Assembly (NCBI GenBank): GCA_964538515.1
Contig: CAZIEW010000025.1
Location: forward strand, 1 to 64,000
Length of the DNA: 64,000 bases
Direction of reading: 5' to 3'
Source of the DNA: CALBZH01 sp964538515
Lineage (GTDB): Bacteria > Desulfobacterota > Syntrophobacteria > Syntrophobacterales > Syntrophobacteraceae
This document shows, in pieces, positions 35,788-44,007 of the stretch (the first letter of the stretch is position 1; every line of letters begins with the position of its first letter). The notes beneath the pieces were generated by a model. It was given only the letters and a program-made list of their open reading frames with translations. It ran no database searches and had not been told where the DNA came from. The position numbers were made by a program, and so were the translations under genes.

Positions 35788-36759
35788 CTATCGGAGCATC
35801 TGTCTCATGGCGTCCCACAACGGATTGAACATTGCGGGATCCATACGCTTACGCTGAGCAGTGTATTTGCGAACGCAATCGTATTGCTCCCACCCTTTCA
35901 AGGGATACTCCAGGTCGACCTGCTTCCATTTCGGATGTCCGTTTTGCCGGAGCCAGTCCAGGTTCTCCATGAGGATCCGGGCAAACTGGCCAACATGGTC
36001 GCACTGCTCGGTGCGAAAGTCGAACGAAATGAGCACCGCTTTCACGCCGATGGTCTTCACGGGGCCGGGCTGCCAACTGTAGGTGCCCGAGGGGATGGTC
36101 ATTGCAGGGTAGAATTGGAGGATGTTCTTGTTGGTGACCGGGATGAGGTGGAGGTTGTCGGCCTCCGTGACCAACTCCTCGAAGAGCTTGACCGGAATAC
36201 CGGCATTGAAAATCATCGCGTCGATCGAGCCTGCCTTGAGTCGGGCAAGAGCCTTCTCGGTTCCGATCTCGACCATCTCCTTTGGCATGACCTTGGAGAC
36301 TTCGAACAGGAGCTTGGACGTCATGTACGTCCCGCTGGCCTCGTCTCCGATTGCCACACGCTTGCCGGTCAAGTCTTCGAAGCTCGCAATGTCCTTGCGG
36401 CCCAGGATGTGAACCTCGCTGTCATACAAGGGGAAGACCATGCGGATCTTCCTCGCCACCGACCGCAAGAGGGCGTTGTTCTGCATTTTGGTGACGAACG
36501 CCAGGACGTCCGCCTGAACGATGCCCAGGGGGACGCCGGGGCGTTTGTAGACGGCATAGGCGTTCTCGATGGACCCGTTCGATGAAAAAACGTTGAGCTG
36601 CACATCATGCTGCTGCATGAGCTGCTGCAGGTTCATGCCGATTTCGTAGTAGGTTCCTTTTTCCTTGCCGGTAATGATCCCCAGCTCAATTGCCAGACAG
36701 GCACGAGCAAAACCCGCCCCCAATAGGCAAACGAACAGCAGCGTAACGAGCTTTTTCAT
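35788..36759 (-). CDS. TAXI-type TRAP transporter solute-binding protein
   Basis: A 323-residue periplasmic binding protein. The start at 36759 (MKKLVTLLF) follows GGGGGGAGAGA and opens a signal peptide. The TAXI fold is marked by GIITGKEKGTYYEIG near residue 28, GKRVAIGDEASGTYMTS near 130 and a DAMIFNAGIP strand near 185. TAXI proteins deliver glutamate or other organic acids to a fused DctQM permease, but no TRAP permease gene is in the window. It lies 33 bases after the LivK-like gene and 32 before the ExeA-like gene. It may serve a distant permease or act as a sensor subunit. Confidence 0.9.
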   Translation of the reverse strand: MKKLVTLLFVCLLGAGFARACLAIELGIITGKEKGTYYEIGMNLQQLMQQHDVQLNVFSSNGSIENAYAVYKRPGVPLGIVQADVLAFVTKMQNNALLRSVARKIRMVFPLYDSEVHILGRKDIASFEDLTGKRVAIGDEASGTYMTSKLLFEVSKVMPKEMVEIGTEKALARLKAGSIDAMIFNAGIPVKLFEELVTEADNLHLIPVTNKNILQFYPAMTIPSGTYSWQPGPVKTIGVKAVLISFDFRTEQCDHVGQFARILMENLDWLRQNGHPKWKQVDLEYPLKGWEQYDCVRKYTAQRKRMDPAMFNPLWDAMRQMLR

Positions 36760-36792
36760 TCTCTCCCCCCCAGACGGATACAGGTTCATTCT

Positions 36793-38151
36793 CTACCACA
36801 GATGCTCCGTTATCACAAACGAATGAAGGTGCTCGGGCACAACCATGCCCCCCTTCAGCCTCGTGAGCGTGTACGGGGATGTAGGGACAGAGGAGGTACT
36901 GCAGGCTCGCCGGACAAGGCTGTCTACCGCGAAGCGGCCATTCCATGTGGCAAGTCCCTTCCAGACCGATTTCCAGTCGACCGGGTAGAGGCATTTTCGC
37001 GTGGCAACCTCTTCTGGCCACACCAGCTCGAGCTTCCCATCGATCCATTGGGCCACATAGGTGGAGAGCACATTCTGGTTGGTCATGGCCAGGTAGTCCA
37101 CGAACTTCACTGGACCGAAAGCGGTCTTGAGATCGGTCGCGAGGAGGGCCTGCCGTAGATCACTTCCGGCTAGAGACTTGGCGCGCTTGAGAACGTCCGC
37201 GATCACCTGAACGGTCGCATAGGCTTCAACCCCGTGGTACTCCGTCTCCTGCCCGAATTGCCTCCGATAGCTCTCGAAGTACTCTTTGGCCCCAGGGTGG
37301 GGCAACGTCTGGTGCCAAAGGGCTGTCGTCATGAGCCGCTCGGAAGCCTTTCCCGCGTTCAAGCGGAATTCAGGCATCGTGAAACCCGCACCGCCCCCCA
37401 GGAAGGCTTTCGGGGTAATATCGAGCTCCATGCATTGGCTCATGAGGCGGGGGGCATCCTCGACCAGCGAGACCATGTAGACAACGTCGGGGTTGGCTTG
37501 CTTCACGCGGCTCAACAGGGGGCGGTAGTCCAGGTCCTTTTCGGGATACGCCTCCTTAAGCAGGATCTTGATATCGAGCAGCTCGCAAGTCCTCTCGAAG
37601 CTCCTGGCGCTGCTGCTTCCGAAACGACCGTCCGCATACAGGATGACCGCCGTTTGCGGCTGCAAGACCTCCAGGAGAAATGACTCGAGCCCATTGACGT
37701 AGTCGCTGGCCGGAGGGTTGAGACGAAACACCCAATCCCAGCCTTGCTGCGTCAGCTCATCGGCGGCAGCCGTGCTGATGAGGAACGGGATGCTGTTTCT
37801 CTGAGCAAGCTCTGCGGCCTCGTACGTTTCGTCGCTGCTGTAGCCGCCGCACAGCATGACCACCTTGTCGGCATTGACAAGCTGCGATGCCGAAGCGCGC
37901 GCGACTTGAGGATTTCCGGCCTCGTCCCCGAACAGGAGCTCCAGCTTCCTGCCGTTGATTCCACCGGCCGCGTTGATTTCGTTCTGAGCCATCTCGAACG
38001 ATCTCTTCTCAATCACCCCGAAGCCCGTATGGGGGCCTGTCAAGGGCAGGATAACACCGACTTTGATCGTTTCCTGAGCCCACACGTGATGGAAGGTGAG
38101 CGCACAGACGATCACAGCGGCAACCATCGCGATCCTGAATACCCTGGCCAT
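36793..38151 (-). CDS. branched-chain amino acid-type (LivK-like) ABC substrate-binding protein
   Basis: A 452-residue periplasmic binding protein of the Leu/Ile/Val family. The ATG at 38151 has AGGAG about nine bases upstream and begins a signal peptide ending near VWAQ. The mature start is IKVGVILPLTGPHTGFG, then INAAGGINGRKLELLFGD, both hallmarks of the family. The ligand could be an amino acid, amide or aromatic acid. The last 45 residues after YPVDWKSVWKG look unlike family members and may be an extension. No Liv permease or ATPase gene is near. It is the first gene of the compact operon that ends in the hybrid kinase. Confidence 0.88.
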   Translation of the reverse strand: MARVFRIAMVAAVIVCALTFHHVWAQETIKVGVILPLTGPHTGFGVIEKRSFEMAQNEINAAGGINGRKLELLFGDEAGNPQVARASASQLVNADKVVMLCGGYSSDETYEAAELAQRNSIPFLISTAAADELTQQGWDWVFRLNPPASDYVNGLESFLLEVLQPQTAVILYADGRFGSSSARSFERTCELLDIKILLKEAYPEKDLDYRPLLSRVKQANPDVVYMVSLVEDAPRLMSQCMELDITPKAFLGGGAGFTMPEFRLNAGKASERLMTTALWHQTLPHPGAKEYFESYRRQFGQETEYHGVEAYATVQVIADVLKRAKSLAGSDLRQALLATDLKTAFGPVKFVDYLAMTNQNVLSTYVAQWIDGKLELVWPEEVATRKCLYPVDWKSVWKGLATWNGRFAVDSLVRRACSTSSVPTSPYTLTRLKGGMVVPEHLHSFVITEHLW

Positions 38152-38659
38152 TCCTCGACTCCTGAACTTGGGTGTTGCGGTGAGCAGGCAGCTCTCGGCG
38201 ACGCGAGGAGGGAGCCCATGCCGGCCTGAAGGGGGCACCGCTCGAAGGCATGCGGCTGACTTCCGGTGATCGTTCCCGCTCTGAAGACGTGTCATTCTGC
38301 ACTGAATGCGGCGGCTCCGCGGGAAACCACTCCAAGGACGTCCCAAGAGGATGTGGTTGGAATCGGCGCGGATCTTACTCGGTCGATCCACTCCCAAGCA
38401 AGGAAAAAGCGGAAGGGGCCTCACACATGCAATACATCCAACCGTTCGACGCCGCGGCCAGCAGACCGTCGGTCGACGATTTCCTCCCCGAAGCATGTCC
38501 GGGATGAGAAAAGGATTCGACGACATCCCAGCCATCTGGGGCTTCCACCCATCAAAATGAGCCGCTCACTTCATGGAATCTGCGCGCGCTGAGGATCATA
38601 GTAAGCAGAAAGGCTGAGGTAAAGGCATTCCGTGACTCATGCATTGAAGGAGGAGTACC
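38152..38659. other. divergent intergenic region, no gene recognised
   Basis: About 500 bases between the LivK-like gene (minus) and the cyclic-nucleotide-binding gene (plus). Short frames on both strands lack ribosome sites and similarity. No consensus promoter stood out for either side. It must hold the promoters of both units. Confidence 0.5.
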
Positions 38660-39142
38660 ATGGTCGACGTGGGTGAGCTCAAGAGAATCGAAATGATGAG
38701 CGTGTTCTCCGAGAAACAGTTGAACGAGATCGCAGGTATCACAGAGAAAAAGGCCTTCAAGGCCAAGGATCAGATCTACGCGCACGGGGACCGAGCCAAG
38801 TACATGTTCATCGTGACCAAGGGACTGGTTTCCTTAAGAGAGCTCATGCCTGGAGACGAAGTGGGGATCGTGTTCGAAATGAGGGAGCGGGGAGAGTTCT
38901 TTGGCGCGGCCTGCTTGATGAAACCGCAGCAGTATACCTTGAATGCCGTCTGCATGGAAGATACGGAGCTCCTTGCGGTCGATGCCGATAAGCTCTTCGA
39001 TCTGTGTGAGAGCGACCCTGAGCTCGGCTATAAATTCGTGAGGAAGATCGCGCAGCTCTACTTCGAGCGATACAAGGTCTGCAAACGGCAGCTGTACGAA
39101 ATGGTGAAGGCACCGACGATGATCGCCGCACTGCCGGGTTAA
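38660..39142 (+). CDS. cyclic nucleotide-binding domain protein without DNA-binding domain
   Basis: A 160-residue protein made of one Crp-type cyclic-nucleotide-binding domain. The start follows GAAGGAGGAGTACC. The first glycine turn is in YAHGDRAKYMFIV near residue 45, and the phosphate-binding cassette region reads RGEFFGAACLM near 85, with the usual Arg replaced by other residues, so classic cAMP binding is doubtful. After the domain there is a helix and a short tail, with no helix-turn-helix. It may bind a ligand and act through protein contacts, or be a regulatory subunit. The neighbouring two-component cluster suggests signalling. Confidence 0.85.
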   Translation: MVDVGELKRIEMMSVFSEKQLNEIAGITEKKAFKAKDQIYAHGDRAKYMFIVTKGLVSLRELMPGDEVGIVFEMRERGEFFGAACLMKPQQYTLNAVCMEDTELLAVDADKLFDLCESDPELGYKFVRKIAQLYFERYKVCKRQLYEMVKAPTMIAALPG

Positions 39143-39328
39143 TGATGGAACGACTCGGGCACGAGCAGCCGAATCCCCGAGGGACCGGGCCGGGGATTCG
39201 GTGACCGCGTCGAAGCGTGTCAACGTACAGCCATCCCGGCTCGCCCGAATCCACCGAGGGCGAGCCGTTCTTTCGCGGAGACAGCATCAGGGGGATCCAG
39301 AAAACCTTGTCAAGGCCCAACGACAGCC

Positions 39329-39640
39329 ATGCCGGAAAAGCGCATTCCTTCCGCATCAACGCAGCCTTCGGAATCTCCTGAGCCAAAGGCCACAAAGGAC
39401 GAGGCCGAATGCCAATCAGGCGATGACCGGAGCGCAGCCGCACGGCAGGCGATCGAAGAGCAGCGTGTGGTAAAGGAATGGCACGTGAGAGAGGACCGCC
39501 TGGATTTCACCGAGCTGGTCCGGTCCATCCAGCGCACGGAAGGCAATGAGGACTGCTTCAAAAAGAGGCGCGTGTGCCAGGAAATGGGATGCTCTTGGCG
39601 ACCCTACTGCCTGAGCGCCCCTTCCACCGACGTCCCGTGA
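39329..39640 (+). CDS. small hydrophilic cysteine-containing hypothetical protein
   Basis: A 103-residue frame between the cyclic-nucleotide-binding gene and the kinase cluster. The first 40 residues are Pro/Ser/Glu-rich and probably disordered. The second half is compact and looks protein-like: VVKEWHVREDRLDFTELVRS, then NEDCFKKRRVCQEMGCSW and PYCL, with four cysteines in a C-x6-C-x4-C-x6-C layout that could bind a metal. The ribosome site is weak. I do not recognise the family, and it could be a chance frame. Confidence 0.5.
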   Translation: MPEKRIPSASTQPSESPEPKATKDEAECQSGDDRSAAARQAIEEQRVVKEWHVREDRLDFTELVRSIQRTEGNEDCFKKRRVCQEMGCSWRPYCLSAPSTDVP

Positions 39641-39878
39641 CACAAGAGACTGACCCAGACCGTCGGCTCCAGGTGACAGCGGACCAAGCGCAGCCCAAAG
39701 GCTTTCGCTTATGCCGTCAGCTCGCCTGACATCCGACCGGATCCCTCCTTTTCGCGTCGCCTGATCGACGCCCTTTGAATGTATTTGACATCCCCTTTGC
39801 ATGATTTTACAAATCAGATCGTGCCACCGGTCAAAACCCCTCAAGAGCACTCACTCGTCCAAGTCGGCAGGTCCAGCC

Positions 39879-41576
39879 GTGCCCATTGCCATTCTCAAGA
39901 AGCTCCTCCCGACCGCCGGATTCCTTCTGCTGGCCGGAATCACGATGGCACTCTGGTACACCCAGAACGAGAGTCAGAACCAGCTGCTCGTGCATCATAT
40001 GGAGAATTTCGCCGAGCAATTCCGAATACGAATCATCGGCATGATGAGCGCACGCGTGGCCTCCCTTGAGATGATCCGCAGCCGATGGCTCGAAAGACAG
40101 CCCTCGGATTTCAGCCGCGAGCGTTTCCTCGGCCTGGCAGGAGCCACGCTCAATCACTTTCCGGGGATCTCCGGAATCTACTGGGTCAACCCGGATGGAG
40201 CCATTCGTTGGGTCTGCCCGCCGGAAGAACATTCGCAGGCGTTGGGAAAGAACGTGCTGGTCTATCCCGACGTGGCCGCTCGGGAGGTGATCGCTGCGGC
40301 AGTCCGGACCTCCACGGATCTCGTCACCCCCTGCACCGCTCTGTACGCAGGAGGGCTTGGGTTCTACGCGATCCTGCCCGCGGGCCAGCTTGGCAGCATT
40401 CTCGGCGTCTTCAAGGCCAAGCAAGTGATGGAAATGAGCTTTTCACCGGCGATGCTCGATGACTACGAGGTGAGCATCGAGGAGGGAAATCAGCGCATTT
40501 ACAGGAATGGGGTCGCCGACGACGGACGACAAGCCTTCACACGGCTGACCGTCTCCCGGGACATTGACTTTGCGGGCAAGACCTGGCGGCTGCGCCTCAA
40601 GCCCAACAAACGGCTGCTCCACCAACGGTTGCCGGGACATTTTGCTCTCCTGACGTTCGGCTTTGCCCTTTCGGCAATGCTGGCTCTCAGTCTTTATTTT
40701 CTCCTTCAACGTATGGAGATGGCTCAGGACAGCCGGGATGCAGCTCTCCGGGAGGTCCGGGAGCGTCAGAAGGCGGAGGCGGCACTCCGGCAGAATGAGG
40801 CGAAGCTGCAGCACTTGCTCAACGAGCTTGCGGCCAAGAATGCGGAGCTGGAGTCTTTGGCCTACGCAGTCTCGCATGACCTCAAGGCTCCTGTCACGAC
40901 TATCGAGGGCTTCGTCCGGGCATTGAGGGAGGACTTCGGGAGCAGGCTCACCGCCCAGGCCGACACCTATTTGACCTACATGAGCGACGCAGCCCGCAAG
41001 ATGGCCCTTCTCATCAGCGACCTCCTTGAGCTTTCCCGAATCGACCGGGTCAGGGAGCAAGGGACGGAGCTTTCCCTCGCGGAGCTCGCCTTTGAAGCGC
41101 TGGCCTCGCTCAAGCCCAGGATCGAAGCCAGCGGGATCACGGTCCGCGTCCAGCAGGACTTTCCCAAGGTGTGGGGCGAGCGGAATCGTCTGGTCCAGGT
41201 GATGGACAATCTCCTCACCAACGCCGTGAACTACATCGGCATAGACAATCCGTCTCCTCTGGTCGAAGTCGGCTGGGAGGAGCGGCAGGGAGACACGGTC
41301 TTCTTCGTGCGGGACAACGGGATGGGCATCGACGCCGCGGATTTCGACCGAGTCTTCCGCGCGTTCGAGCGATTGCCCAGCGGACGGAAAGCCAGCGAGG
41401 GAACCGGAATGGGGCTAGCCATCGTCAAGCGGATCATCGAAGCCCACGGTGGTCGGCTCTGGATCGAGTCCGAGTCAGGGAGGGGATCGACGTTTTTTTT
41501 CACGTTGTCGAGCAAAGACGGACACGAACGGAAAGGAGCCCGGCTTGGACCCGTTGACTCTGATCATCGTCGATGA
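39879..41576 (+). CDS. membrane sensor histidine kinase with periplasmic sensor domain
   Basis: A 565-residue kinase. Two membrane segments (about residues 5-25 and 265-290) flank a CHASE-like periplasmic domain containing GISGIYWVNPDGAIRWVCPP. A coiled coil leads to HisKA with H333 in AVSHDLKAP, then an ATPase with NLLTNAVNY, DNGMGI and GTGMGLAIVK. GTG at 39879 is preferred because AGG and a signal-anchor follow at once; an ATG at 39801 has no ribosome site. The start codon of the next gene lies inside the last 32 bases of this one. The sensed ligand is unknown. Confidence 0.9.
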   Translation: MPIAILKKLLPTAGFLLLAGITMALWYTQNESQNQLLVHHMENFAEQFRIRIIGMMSARVASLEMIRSRWLERQPSDFSRERFLGLAGATLNHFPGISGIYWVNPDGAIRWVCPPEEHSQALGKNVLVYPDVAAREVIAAAVRTSTDLVTPCTALYAGGLGFYAILPAGQLGSILGVFKAKQVMEMSFSPAMLDDYEVSIEEGNQRIYRNGVADDGRQAFTRLTVSRDIDFAGKTWRLRLKPNKRLLHQRLPGHFALLTFGFALSAMLALSLYFLLQRMEMAQDSRDAALREVRERQKAEAALRQNEAKLQHLLNELAAKNAELESLAYAVSHDLKAPVTTIEGFVRALREDFGSRLTAQADTYLTYMSDAARKMALLISDLLELSRIDRVREQGTELSLAELAFEALASLKPRIEASGITVRVQQDFPKVWGERNRLVQVMDNLLTNAVNYIGIDNPSPLVEVGWEERQGDTVFFVRDNGMGIDAADFDRVFRAFERLPSGRKASEGTGMGLAIVKRIIEAHGGRLWIESESGRGSTFFFTLSSKDGHERKGARLGPVDSDHRR

Positions 41577-43011
41577 TGAGGCGGCCCACTTCGAGCTCAT
41601 GAAACGGGCGACTCTCAAGGAGTATCCCGCAGCCACCATTCACCACTTCACGGATGCGATCTCTTGCCTGAAGGGGATCCGCGACATCAACCCCGATGTG
41701 GTCATTGCCGACTATCGCTTGCCGGACATGACCGGAATCGAGCTGCTGCAAACCTTGAAAGATCGGCACGAATCGGTCCCGGTCATCCTGATCACGGGCC
41801 AGGGTGACGAGAGTATCGCGGCTCAGGCCATCAAGCAGGGCGCTCAGGATTACTTGGTCAAGTCCACCGATTCTTTCCTTCTCATTCCCGGCATCCTGGC
41901 AAAAGCTGTCACCGAGAGGCGACTCCGAGCGTCTCTGGAAACGACGGAGCGGTGCTTCCAGGACCTGGCGGAGAGCACACTCACGTGGATCTGGGAGATC
42001 GATCCCCACGGCAGGTACACGTACTCCAACGCCGTCGTGCAAGCAATTCTCGGCTATCGATCCGAGGAGGTCCTCGGAAGACACTGCAGCGAATTCTTCC
42101 CAGACAACGAGCGAGCGGATCTCTGGCTTGCCCTTTCCCGGATCATGGAAGCGCGGGGTCCGCTATCGGGTCTGGTAAGGCGTCTTGTCCACAAACAGGG
42201 ACACGAAGTGATCATGGAGAGCAATGGGATTCCGCTCCTCGACAAACGCGGACGGCTTTTGGGCTACCGTGGCATGGACCGGGATATCACGCAGCGCAGG
42301 CAGGCCGAAGAGCATATCCGCTTGCTCACCCGCCAGTTGATGCGAGCCCAGGAAAGCGAGCGGCAAAAGCTCTCGCGCGAACTGCACGACACGATCGCCC
42401 AGGATCTTTCCAGTCTGAAGATCGGAATCGAGACGCTCCTGGACGATCTTCCCCACCCTGATCCCCGAGCGCGCGCGAAGATCTCACGGCTGTCCGAAAC
42501 CCTGCAAAAGACCATCGCAGCGGTTCGGGATCTTTCCTACGATCTGCGTCCCATTACCCTTGACCAGCTTGGCCTGGTTCAGACCATCGAGCAGTACTCA
42601 GAGGAGTTCTCCGAGAGAAACGGCATCGAGGTGGATTTCCTGGCAGCGGGGATGGATGACTTGGAGCTCGGCTACGAAATGCGGATCACGCTGTTCCGAC
42701 TGGTCCAAGAGGGGCTGAACAATGTCAGAAAGCATGCTGAGGCTCGCCGCATCGCTCTCCGACTCGTTGCTTCGTACCCGAAGATCATCCTGCAAATCGA
42801 AGACAATGGAAAGGGCTTCCATGTCCAGGAGCGCATGACGTCGGCGATCAAAGAGCGACGCATGGGACTTCGGAGCATGGAAGAGCGGGTCGCTTTGCTG
42901 GGCGGGACCATGAGACTGGACTCCCGCCCATTGCTGGGGACGAGGATACGCATTGAGGTCCCATTCAGGGAGACGCGGTGTGGGAAAGAAGAGAACCATT
43001 CTGATCATTGA
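41545..43011 (+). CDS. receiver-PAS-HisKA_3 histidine kinase (NarX/DegS-type core)
   Basis: A 488-residue soluble kinase. The receiver occupies residues 5-120 with D56 (VVIADYRLPDM), the PAS domain about 135-265, and the HisKA_3 dimerisation domain starts at about 270 with H281 in SRELHDTIAQDL. The ATPase has EGLNNVRKHA and DNGKGF. The start is TTG at 41545 behind AAAGGAGCC, inside the end of the preceding kinase gene. Because it carries a receiver it could take phosphate from that kinase and pass it to the NarL-type regulator whose gene overlaps its end. Confidence 0.92.
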   Translation: MDPLTLIIVDDEAAHFELMKRATLKEYPAATIHHFTDAISCLKGIRDINPDVVIADYRLPDMTGIELLQTLKDRHESVPVILITGQGDESIAAQAIKQGAQDYLVKSTDSFLLIPGILAKAVTERRLRASLETTERCFQDLAESTLTWIWEIDPHGRYTYSNAVVQAILGYRSEEVLGRHCSEFFPDNERADLWLALSRIMEARGPLSGLVRRLVHKQGHEVIMESNGIPLLDKRGRLLGYRGMDRDITQRRQAEEHIRLLTRQLMRAQESERQKLSRELHDTIAQDLSSLKIGIETLLDDLPHPDPRARAKISRLSETLQKTIAAVRDLSYDLRPITLDQLGLVQTIEQYSEEFSERNGIEVDFLAAGMDDLELGYEMRITLFRLVQEGLNNVRKHAEARRIALRLVASYPKIILQIEDNGKGFHVQERMTSAIKERRMGLRSMEERVALLGGTMRLDSRPLLGTRIRIEVPFRETRCGKEENHSDH

Positions 43012-43657
43012 TGACCATCCGCTCTTCAGAGAAGGCCTGAAGTCGCTCATCGCCCGCAATCCGATGTTCGAAGTGATCGGAGAGGCTGGGAAAGCGAGCG
43101 AGGCCCTGCGCCGGGCAAAAGAGCTTGTGCCTGACCTTGCCATTGTAGACATCTCCTTGCCCGACCGAAGCGGTATCGAGCTGACCCGGGAGTTGAGCGC
43201 CACATTGCCCCGGATGCGCGTCTTGATCGTGAGCATGCACGCCAGGATCGACACCATTACCGAAGCATTCCGTGCCGGCGCGGCAGGGTACGTCGTCAAG
43301 GATTCGGCCAGTGAGAAGGTCGTTCAGGGCCTCGAAACGGTCTCTCGGGGGGAATATTTCCTCGACAGCGCCCTTTCGCACAGTGTGGTCGAGCGGCTGG
43401 TGGCGCTTCCCGAAAAGGAAGCCCGAATCACGGACAAAAGCTACAACACGCTGACGTCTCGTGAGCAGGAGATCATGCGCCTCCTGGCCGAAGGGCTCTC
43501 TCCGAGAGAAATCGGCGCACGGCTTTTCATCAGCTCCAAAACCGTTGAAAATCACCGGTTTAGCATCATGAGCAAGCTCGATTTGCACAGCTCCATGGAG
43601 CTGGTCCGGTACGCCGCCAAGCTGGGACTGATCGACGTGGATCGGTGGAAGGACTGA
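42980..43657 (+). CDS. NarL/FixJ-family response regulator
   Basis: A 225-residue transcription factor. The receiver has the acidic pair D11/D12, the acceptor D57 (LAIVDISLPDR) and K near 107. A LuxR-type helix-turn-helix fills residues 155-220: LTSREQEIMRLLAEGLSPRE, then ISSKTVENHRFSIMSKL. GTG at 42980 follows GGGAGACGCGGT and lies 32 bases inside the preceding kinase gene. Its partner should be the HisKA_3 kinase just upstream, since these families usually pair. Its target genes are not evident. Confidence 0.93.
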   Translation: MGKKRTILIIDDHPLFREGLKSLIARNPMFEVIGEAGKASEALRRAKELVPDLAIVDISLPDRSGIELTRELSATLPRMRVLIVSMHARIDTITEAFRAGAAGYVVKDSASEKVVQGLETVSRGEYFLDSALSHSVVERLVALPEKEARITDKSYNTLTSREQEIMRLLAEGLSPREIGARLFISSKTVENHRFSIMSKLDLHSSMELVRYAAKLGLIDVDRWKD

Positions 43658-44007
43658 AAGCCTGGCCGGGCATGCCGGATCCTCGTGAGAAGCTGTGTCC
43701 CCTCCTTGTCATTCCCGCGTGACTTTGGGGCGGCAGCGAAGGCTTCGGTCTTGATCTCCCATTGAGGTGGCGCTGGATTCCGACCTGCCCGTCGCAGCGC
43801 CCCAAGCGGGGACTCCCTTCGTTCTTCGACGTCCCTTCCTGCGTCATCGTGAAATCAATTCTATAATGGTTAAAAATGCGGTATATTAATACATTTGGTT
43901 GCTATGGCACCGGTCGGGCCTGCCCCGGCCTTTTCAAAGGCTTATATCACACGGGAATGCCCCCCGCAGCGATGGGGGATGCCTTAAGAACAAAGGTGGA
44001 ACACGGT
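43658..44007. other. leader region of the gyrase genes
   Basis: About 350 bases without a gene. A perfect TATAAT is at 43862-43867 but without a good -35. A hairpin with a T run follows at 43912-43934, and a C5/G5 hairpin near 43960. Segments near 43709 (CATTCCCGCG) and 43770 (CTGGATTCCG) recall the arms of a common bacterial intergenic repeat, but the copy is degenerate. Confidence 0.5.
43912..43934 (+). terminator. terminator-like hairpin in the gyrB leader
   Basis: GGTCGGG (43912-43918) pairs with CCCGGCC (43924-43930) in a 7-bp stem with one G-T pair and a 5-base loop, followed by TTTT. It lies about 45 bases after the TATAAT box and 75 before the gyrB ATG, so it could attenuate gyrB or end transcripts from upstream. 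Confidence 0.45.

Noticed and set aside
43700..43830. Possible copy of a dispersed repeat with CATTCCCGCG and CTGGATTCCG arms
   Set aside because: The arms are not complementary over a useful length, so it is at most a decayed copy.
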